From assembly GCA_013076295.1 (NCBI GenBank), contig RQOL01000411.1:1-64000 (forward strand): a stretch of 64,000 nt of DNA. Direction: 5' to 3'. Below, piece by piece: positions 1 through 9,705 of this stretch. The position numbers were made by a program, and so were the translations under genes. How positions within the stretch are numbered: the stretch's first letter is position 1; each line of letters starts with the position of its first letter. Origin of the DNA: Sanderia malayensis (Eukaryota > Cnidaria > Scyphozoa > Semaeostomeae > Pelagiidae). The notes beneath the pieces were generated by a model that saw nothing but the letters and a program-made list of their open reading frames with translations, was not told the DNA's origin and did no database searches.

Positions 1-365
1 TTTATTCTAAAGTACCATTAATCATTTTTCTCCAAGCAAATTTCCGAATTACGTATAGAATCTGTTGATTCGCATTAGCAACCATCAATTACATTAGCGT
101 CAATTCACGAGACATTTCTTTCATCATTAAACTTTCGTAGTTCTGTTGAAATATTCGTTAATTATTATTATTGATTAGTATAATCATATATTATTATTAG
201 TTATTTTTATTAGCGACAAACCTGCTTGTCAAAACCAGTCACGTTCAGTTCAGTATATTCTCATACTGTTTTCTGTTATGACTATCATAACATATTGATC
301 AGTTTATTATCTTGTTACGTTGTGCCATGTCTTCTGATTTAATGTTGTTTTCATTTGTTTTGAAG

Positions 366-629
366 ATGAGCCTCGTGGCACAAAGTTTACATCAGACAAA
401 CCAAACCATGTCGGAGGCCTGGGACTGGCGGCAACACTTACTTGCTCTGCTCATGGAAACCCATTGATTTTTTATCAAATTTTCAAGAATGGATTATTAT
501 TGAGAAATTCCACAAGTGGTATCTTAAATCTGGCTTCAGTTTCTTTGTCAGATGAAGGGACGTACTCGTGTATTCCAATCAACAATCTTGGCTTTGGTCC
601 ATCGAAAATGTTTAATTTCACAGTGCATG
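366..629 (+). CDS. Receptor exon a: Ig domain 1 of the visible series
   Basis: This phase 1-1 exon of 264 bp is preceded by TTTTGAAG and followed by a GTATGT donor. It contains the first Ig cysteine in LTCSAHGNP and the second in DEGTYSCIP, the usual D-x-G-x-Y-x-C signature. The aromatic core residue is in YQIFKNG. The codon split at its left edge shows that at least one exon lies upstream, outside the window. Confidence 0.88.
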
Positions 630-2413
630 GTATGTTTCTACCACATTCATTCATGTGTGAACTATTAATATCAAAGAAACAAGTATTACTGTCTCTTGTT
701 TTAATTGCGAAAGCTGCAACGGTTATTTTTTTTGCGTCATGAACTATTTCGAACTTGATATTTCCGGCTAGAAGTTTCTTGTAACGCCGGTACAAGTTTT
801 TCCTTACAGCGTTTTTCTTACAAAGAAACATCCGTTAATATTTTGTACTGGGAGTTGGTTTCTATTGTTTTGATTTCCATTTCAGTTGTTCCAACTCTAG
901 TCAGTTCAACTAGCAGTCCTTTGAAGACATTACTCGGATCCCCTTTAGTGCTATCGTGCGTTTTCTATGGTGAACCAACGCCGAATATAACCTGGCGGAG
1001 ATTTCACCGTGGAATCTCAAGCGCAGCAAATATTACTACAACAGTGTTATCGACAAATGCAAGCTTCTCGGTGGTGGAAAGCCTACTGACTTTCACAACA
1101 TCAAAAAAGACTGACTATGGAGTATACGAATGCAAAGCACACAACATGGCTGGTTTCATGGTGCAAAATATTTCCGTCGATGTGCAGTGTATGTATCTTG
1201 AGTTTTTCTTTACTCTTTTCATTTGAACCTGGTTATTTTTAGCTGAACAGGCTACACTTCTTGTATCTATTTTGTGTGGTAAGTTGTTTGTTCTGACAGG
1301 GTCACCTTTTCTATTGAAGCTATTCTTTTCTCATATTTAGTTTGCTCCATGGGAATAGGTTTTGTTCGAGTCAAAACATTACACTGTGTACAATGACATT
1401 ACATTGTCTACATTGACACTACACTGTCTGCAATGACATAACACTGTCTACAGTGACATTATACATTGTCTGCGATGATCGAAGTCAACACAGTAGCTCC
1501 CTGTAAACATTAACATCTTCTCATTAGTTTTAAATTTAGAGATTTGCACCTCACCACCGTTAAAACTAATGTTAATGCTAATGTTAATAAAATTTAAATT
1601 TCCGAATATCTCAAATCTAAAGATTCAGCAAACTTGAATAGAAGCTTGAAACAAAACTACACATTAGTGGAGGATTTTGGAAGGAATGAAAGTTGGAGGT
1701 GTAAAGCTGAAGGGAATCCCGAAGTAGAAATTGTTTGGTTGCTAAATGGGAAACAACTTCCAAGTGAATTTGTTATTGCTGAAAAGAAGAAAAGAATTTC
1801 GTCATCGAACCATTTTGAAGTTGAAAGCATGCTGACAATGATTAATATAAAACGTATAAATGCTGGTTTATTGACATGCAATGCATCAAATATTATTGGA
1901 TATCAAGAATCAACAACAATTGTTATCATTCAATGTAAGCCATTTTTCATCTTTTGCTTATAAAGCTTTTTTGTTTGCAAAAATTTCTTTTCCATGGCTT
2001 CTCGTATAAGTTTCATTTATTTATTTTTTATAGACATCCCTACGTCAAATATTGCTTTGTTCTCGAATGAAACAAATTTGACTGAAAGTTCTTCTGTGAC
2101 TTTTGTTTGTGATATAAACTCTATGCCACAACCAGATGTTTATTTTACAAAAGATGGCAAACGTTTAAACAACTCAGATTACATGATGTCTGAAAGTGTA
2201 AGTTATATCAGCAGCCTGGCAGTACGTGTTCAGAAGAATCTCACTTTGGCCAATGCAAATAGAAGTGATTATGGAGTGTATCAATGTATTGCTGTCAATA
2301 TCATTGGGAATCTTACTCAACAAACCCTGTTGAATGTCATGTGTATGTTTGCATTTATTTATTCATTATTTTTTACATTAATTATTAGTCGATAGTGCAG
2401 GTACTTTAACATT

Positions 2414-2444
<31 letters not shown>

Positions 2445-5400
2445 ACGGTACAAGCTTCTCTGAAGTTTTCGCCTTTGGTGTATTTATCGCCTCGTGCTTA
2501 TAACGTGGCTTTTATTTCTATTACAGTCAAAGTCGAGTTTCTTACGTCATTGGCTCCTGTTGCCCGTGTTGAAGATGGTGCAAGGCATTTCAAGATTCAA
2601 TGTTCAGCTATAGGAAATCCAGAACCAAGAATTTCCTGGTATTTTAATGGCACATTCATGCAAAACAGTAGCGATGTTGATATCATACAATGGTTTGATA
2701 GAACAGCTGCAATGTCACAAATTACCAGCATCGTGAATTTCAAACGCATCAAATTGACATCATATGGCAATTATTCTTGCGTTGCTTCAAATGCAATTGG
2801 ATCAATCTCTTCTCGTCAATTACTCATTGTCAATTGTAAGTATACCCACCATTGATCAGTTATTGTGAATGTCTACACTGAATGAGAACATCTATTTTTT
2901 AACTGAGTTCTATTTTATACCAAAAGTTAACTGGACGAGTTGGTGTTTTCAAAACAGTACAGTATTGCGACATTTGATTCATAAATGGGTCTTGTACAAG
3001 TTTTTACTCAAATTGAATGGAAAAAGCTTCCTAATGCTTTGCTATTTGCCATGATAGAAATATTCAAAATTTAATGGTCTCTTTAGAGGTGCTGTTTATT
3101 AATACAGGTACCATAGATATTTCAGTCTTCTGCATGTAGGTTCTTTATAAAGTTGTTTTTAGATAGCGTGTTACCTTTGATTTGCAATTTCAGCATAATT
3201 TTGGCTACTAAGACACCTGATTGTTGTTTTTTTCGTGGAGTAAGCATAGCACTTGAACCTTTCGCAATTCTGGATTATGTTAAGTTATATATTGCATTAC
3301 CTTTTAGATCAGCCGTTAATTCTACAGTCAACACCAAACTTGGTCATCACCAATGCTTCGATAACCGTGAGACTGTTCTGTGAAGTGAAGTCGAACCCAT
3401 TGGCTACTGTTTACTGGAGAGTAGAAGATCAAAGACAAGGTGGATTGACGTATATTAACAACAGTTATATCCTTCTTGCATCTTCACGCGAGACATCGAT
3501 TCGGACAGACCTGGTGATTGCCAACTCAACACTCTACGACAATGGAGTATATTTTTGCGTTGCTAACAACAGCATTGGAACAGCTATTCACAATACAACT
3601 TTAGTTGTGCAATGTAAGTGTAGGAAATTATCATCAAGCATTTATAGTAGAGCATAACATATGCTATAGTAAATTACATGAATTGAATTCATGCAGTACA
3701 AGTTCCCCTTTGTATAACGAGGTCCCGTTGTAATAAATCAACGCTGTGATCCTCTGAACAAGGTTATTTATAGCGCATTTTTATTGTGTGTTTATTTGTA
3801 TCATTGTGTATATTCATTACTGCATTCATCCTTTTGTAGATTCTCCTCTAAATTTGACGACACTTCTGACTAAGTATGAAGTACGAGAGAACGAGCCATA
3901 CTCTTTACACTGTGCATTTGTATCGAATCCTCAGTCAAACATTGTGTGGAAGTATAATGGATTGCTGCTGAGAAACACCACAGCAAGGGATGAATTTAAC
4001 GAATCACTTTTTATTCACGACAAGAGCTTCGATCGTACCATCTCTAACAGTAGCATCAAAATCAACTCGATCAAAAGAAAATTTCGAGGAGAATATGAAT
4101 GTACTGCTGGAAATCACCAAGGCATTTTGGCTCTGAAAACGACAGTCGTCGTACACTGTAAGTTTGCGAATCATATATTCTACCCACAATTGTATGCAGG
4201 GGATTTTACCGACAGTGCTGTTAAACTGCAATTCGTTAAACCATGTTAGCTTTTAGCTTCTTTGGCAATTGGATGCGCGGTACCATGAAAACCCGCATTT
4301 TAAAACTTGTAAATTGTGCATCCAGTTTATTGGTAAAAAAACAATTGGCTCTTGCTCCCTCTATTGTTTTAAGCCTAAATATCAACCTGAAGTACAATCA
4401 CGTTGTTCTTATATACACGGTTTTCTGTATATAGTGACTTGCAAATGGATTAAACAGTTTTACTGACATTGTATATTGAATTTGAAGATATTTAAGTATC
4501 ATAAAAGAAGGCAACACTCGTGATTTAATTTTCTATTCCATTGATTGCTTTGGCAGAAAGTATCGTTACCCAAACTACCATGTATCGTGCCCTGTGTATG
4601 CGTTACCCACAATGCCTTGTGTAGCATTCAATGCTGAAAATGGAATCTCGTTGTAGCATTAATTCTTTTTACTTTTCTTTCAGATGAGCCAACATTTCAA
4701 TCTCGAGCCATTTCAACTATCATACTTAATTCCAAAGATAACGTCACTTTTGCATGTCAAGTTGAAAGTTATCCACAGTCGACAATAACCTGGTTGAAGG
4801 ACAACGAAGTGCTGCATAATAATACCAAGACACGCATATTGATTCATACGCAATACAAAGACGACTTCAAAGCAGTAGTATCCTCAACGCTGCAGTTGAA
4901 TGCGATTAATAAGTCTGATACTGGAAATTATTCATGTAGAGCAACAAATAATCTGGCAAGCAAACATCAGACAACGAGGCTTATTGTGCGATGTAAGTTT
5001 ACAGTTCAACTCTATTTCCCACTTATTATTTTTATCGTGGCAAATAGGTCAACCTTTCTCGTAGCGACCGGAGGACCACAATCATTCAATATATCCATTC
5101 ACTTGTACACATTAACTTTCATGCACAGATCTAACATTGGTTGTATTTAACTCTGAATGGAAAGGTGTTTTTGTGTTGGTGGCGAATGCTCGAGATAACT
5201 CCCGCCTAACCTATGTACGAAGAATGAACGGGAATTAGAAATTGCTCAAGATGGCAAATTTCAACATTAACAATGCTTTGAAGAATTGGGAGGGTTTCTT
5301 TTGGGGTTTTATATCACGAATGGGATGGATCTTGTGTGTAAAGATTAGGAAAGGGTACGATATTGGGAAGAAGCATTAAAACTAACTTGGTTGATATTAG

Positions 5401-8400
5401 AAGGGGCTCTATTCGATTCATTCCGATATTCTGTGATTATCTTCACACGTTTTCATCATTCATATATAATTACTAACAGTTTTCATTTCGACTTCAGTTG
5501 TAGCTGCACGCAACCAACTGTCTTCGCCTATACATTCACCCGCAAGACCAATTTATTCGCTTGTGTTTGATATTATTCATCAGTCATTACATTTATCGAG
5601 TTGCGTTGGACTTGAGTGCTCTTCGTCATCTCGTAACGTCCTATGTATATGAGAATATGGAGGATGCGTTTTTGCGATTAGGCCGTGAGTCACATTATCT
5701 GAGACGGCCTTGTTAATGTTCATTGGTTTGAGAGAGAGATGGGAAGAGGGGAGGAGGGAGAGAGGGAAGGAGGGGGAGAGATGGTTAAAGGAAGAGGGAG
5801 CTACAAAAACGGAGAACACTGACGTATGGCTTCACTGAACTGTACTATACTGTATGACGTAACAAACAACAGACAATGTCAAGCAGATCAACGTTTGTTT
5901 TCAGATAATATTGACCGAAATGTGCTCTTATGACTATATCTATTACAAATACATGTGTAGACAACCGTCCTTGGTGACTGCACTCTGCCCGAATATCCAC
6001 GCGGCTCATTTAGTGCTACAGGCAGGAAGGAATCGTTTTCTTCTGCCTCTTCCATCATGCAATCTTTTTTCACAACACTGAATGCGTATTGTCAAATTAA
6101 GCAACACTTTCTTTGCATTGCAGATCTACCAGAAATAGCAGCAGACTTTGGTTCTCAACAAAACCTAACTGAGTCCTTAATGCCGCTAGATTTTACCTGC
6201 ACTGTAGAATCACATCCCATGTCCAGTATCCAATGGTTTAAAGATGGATTACCTTACAATGTTAACATTACGACTGTTACAAACACGTCCACTGATAGTA
6301 AAACTGTTATTGAAAGCAAACTCACGTTTTCAAATGGCATTAAGAGAGATAACTTTGGTTTCTATGTCTGCCAGGCCAGCAATGTTTTGGGGAATTCTTC
6401 AAAAAGCACTAACGTCACAGTTTGGTGTAAGTAGACATTTTTCCACTTTTATGCAACTTTTTTTAATGGAAATAGCTGTTTGAAATCCAAAATATGTATC
6501 GAAATGATTGACTTTCATTTATTTCTATTTACGTTGTGTTGCATTAACATACTCCATAGAGTGCCCTGTATTAATTTTTGGCTTCCAGTAGCAGTGTTGT
6601 ATAAGCTGCTTGCAATAGCTTAAAACTATAGCCTCATATCGTTTAATGAATATGCGATTCTCATTGTTTTTACAGATGGGCCAGAATCTCATTCAAATCT
6701 GGCTGGTCAAGTCAATGTCACGAAGCTACGCAATGTCAGTTTTGAGTGCATTGTTGAAGGGAACCCTTCTCCTGTTATCCAATGGTTTAGAAATAACATG
6801 AAAATAACCTTCAACAGATTTATCATTTCTACTGGAACAGTTCAATCAACTCCGAGCAGATCTGTTGTAAGAAGTTTGATCAGTGTACTATCAGTTGTCA
6901 AGAATGATACGGCTACGTACAAATGCATGGCTCAAAGTATTGTTAGAATCAAGAATGAAAGTATATTTTTGAATGTAGAGTGTAAGTATGCATGTGAAAT
7001 TATCAAGATTTGTATCATCCTCAGATTTCAATATTCTTGCAGTATTCCCTCCCTATTGCGATGCTGATTCTAGAACACTGTGCATGTTAGCGTGTATATA
7101 GCGTGAATGTTAATGTGAATATTGGTCTTAACTGCTACCAGGCATGCATTTAGCATTAATTCTTTTTTGCAATCATTGCCGATTTGTTTTGTCCTTCTTG
7201 TATCATACTATAAATATAAAGTTACATGATTAATTTAAAATGAATTTCCCTGCATGCCAATTAATATTGCCTTGCCAATGAAAAATCCTTCTCTCCATAG
7301 ATCGTCCACAATTATTGGTGAAATCAGCAAATTTGACAACTAATAAATCGAAGGAAGTTAATCTCGACTGCCTTGTTGATGCAAATCCTGGCATAGTGAG
7401 CTACAATTGGACCAAGGATGGCCAACCATTGAATCACAATGGAAGAAGATACACAATAGCATCAGCCGAGGTTAGTTTTATTTTAAGCCATCCAATTACA
7501 CGTTTTTTTTTGGAAATTTAGCTTGGATCCTAGTACTTATTTTACTCTTTCTCTCGTATATGAATTTTATTAAAGTTTATAACACAACACAACACTATTT
7601 ACCTTATCTAAAAACAGCAACAAAAACCATTTCTCATTACTCACTCTGCAAACTGCTAACTTTTGCAATACGGGAATTGTTGGCGTATTATTTTCCCGCT
7701 GAGAAAGTCTTCTTATTTTTTCGGAATGTTTGTAATTTAGCTGCACTGCATAACAAAGCGATATTTTGAAGATAGGTTTAACCAGTAACCAAGCATCCGT
7801 CATTTTTTGTTATCATCGTGTGTTAATTGTTTCTTTTCATTTTCTCTCCTATGAATACAGGGCTCTTCAACCGGCATCTACAGATGTACTCCTTCTAATA
7901 GTATTGGTATTGGCGAAGCAGTCATCTTTGGATTGCTTGTCCAAAGTAAGTTGATTGTTTTCCCGTGTAATGTTAGCACAACCACGATTTCACGTACAAA
8001 TCACAATAACAACTGGATTCTTCATGAGCGCGCGTGCGCCAGTCTACCCAATACGAACAGATCCTTTTTGTCTATCTTTTAAACATGTACATTACCTGTA
8101 CAACAACCATTGCATTAGCCAATACATGTCTGAAAGGCACTATTGAAAGAAAGAGAAGCAGAGGTTTGCAATGAAAATGTTGGCATGGCAACATATTTCT
8201 GTAGTGACAACTAAGCTTAAAACTAAACCACGCATCAAATGACCTTTGTTTATGGAGAATGCCATCCGATGGTAATGTAACATGGCCTAGCTGAAAACTG
8301 CAACACAAAGAATTACATAAAACATTTGAACACCTATATCATGTTTGCTTTATTATTGGGACTGAAAGTGAGGTTGTGGGCCGTCCATGGCGGTACTGCA

Positions 8401-9673
8401 ATACCAGGACAACCCGTGTCTGGGGTGAAGCAAGCTTCAGACCCACAGACCAATTCCAAAAATCAGTTTAATATTTGAGCACCCTTGGGTGCATATCAGA
8501 TATTAAGCTGATAAGAACAGATACTACACTTGATCTTAGCCAAAAGGCCGAGAAGCGATAACTAGCAAAGGTTCCCTGTGGAACCGTTAACGAGAGATTG
8601 CCCGGTCGCACGTGGGAACACGTTTTTCATTTGTAACGCGCATGCGCACATACGCAGTGGGAACAATGTTGTTTCTATTGAGCTTCTCATGTATGATGCT
8701 TTCCCGTGATTTTCTCAAGTGACTCTTCACAATAGAAAGGTGCCAATTTGATTAAGAGAATTGTCTTTAATTCAAGTAAAGCATGTCCCTTGGTTAGCAT
8801 TTATAGCACAAATGGGCCGAGCCCAGTTTTCCTTCAAAAACTACACAGCGATGAAAAGTCCTTAAAAACGCTGTCATAGCCTAATAGATTTATAGATGCC
8901 CGGGGTGATAAAAATGACAATAGCTTGTTTTAATGCTTTTTTCAGTTCAACGTCTCTATATAGTTCGTGTTCTATTGTTTTATAATACTTTGGTAATGCT
9001 TCGTAATTCAAGTGCTTCTTTATTTTTGTTTACAGTTCCCCCTACATTTACGTCCAACGCTGATTGTAAACCGAATCGTATTATCAAAATGATGACATGC
9101 ACATGCGCTGGCCAAGGAGTACCATCGCCTTACTTGTACTGGACAAAGGACTCTGACCCTACAGAAATTTCTAATAGTGGCAATTTCCAGCGAAGTCTTA
9201 CTTCGAGGAACATCGATGGAAAATATCATTGCCATTTGAGAAACATTCTAAAAGAAGTTGTCAGTACAAGCAACTTTTATTACTACAGTAAGTAGTTACT
9301 TCAATTCACAACATTAAATTGATTTCATTAACTGCAATAAAGTTTAGATATTATTGCAGTTTAGTTGCTGCGATAATATTTAAGAGATCTTCATAACAGC
9401 TATGTCTGAGAGTTTCTTAGCTGCAATAGGATTTCAAAATATCCATACTCTATTTAAGGCTGGTTTTGTCGTGTTTCGTTTTTATTTCGTCGTGTTTATT
9501 TCCTCTTTGGTTGACATGGTCAAAATTGGTCCTTTTTCAAGGGATAGACATCTAAGTGTCAATCCTTAAGATTTGTTTTTATTTCCTCTTTGGTTGACAT
9601 GGTCAAAATTGATCCTTTTTCAAGGGATAGACATCTAAGTGTCAATCCTTAAGATAATATATCTTTAAGTCTC

Positions 9674-9705
<32 letters not shown>

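Noticed and set aside
475..831. A 118-codon - strand frame over the first Ig exon
   Set aside because: It is antisense to a well-supported Ig exon and has no domain of its own.
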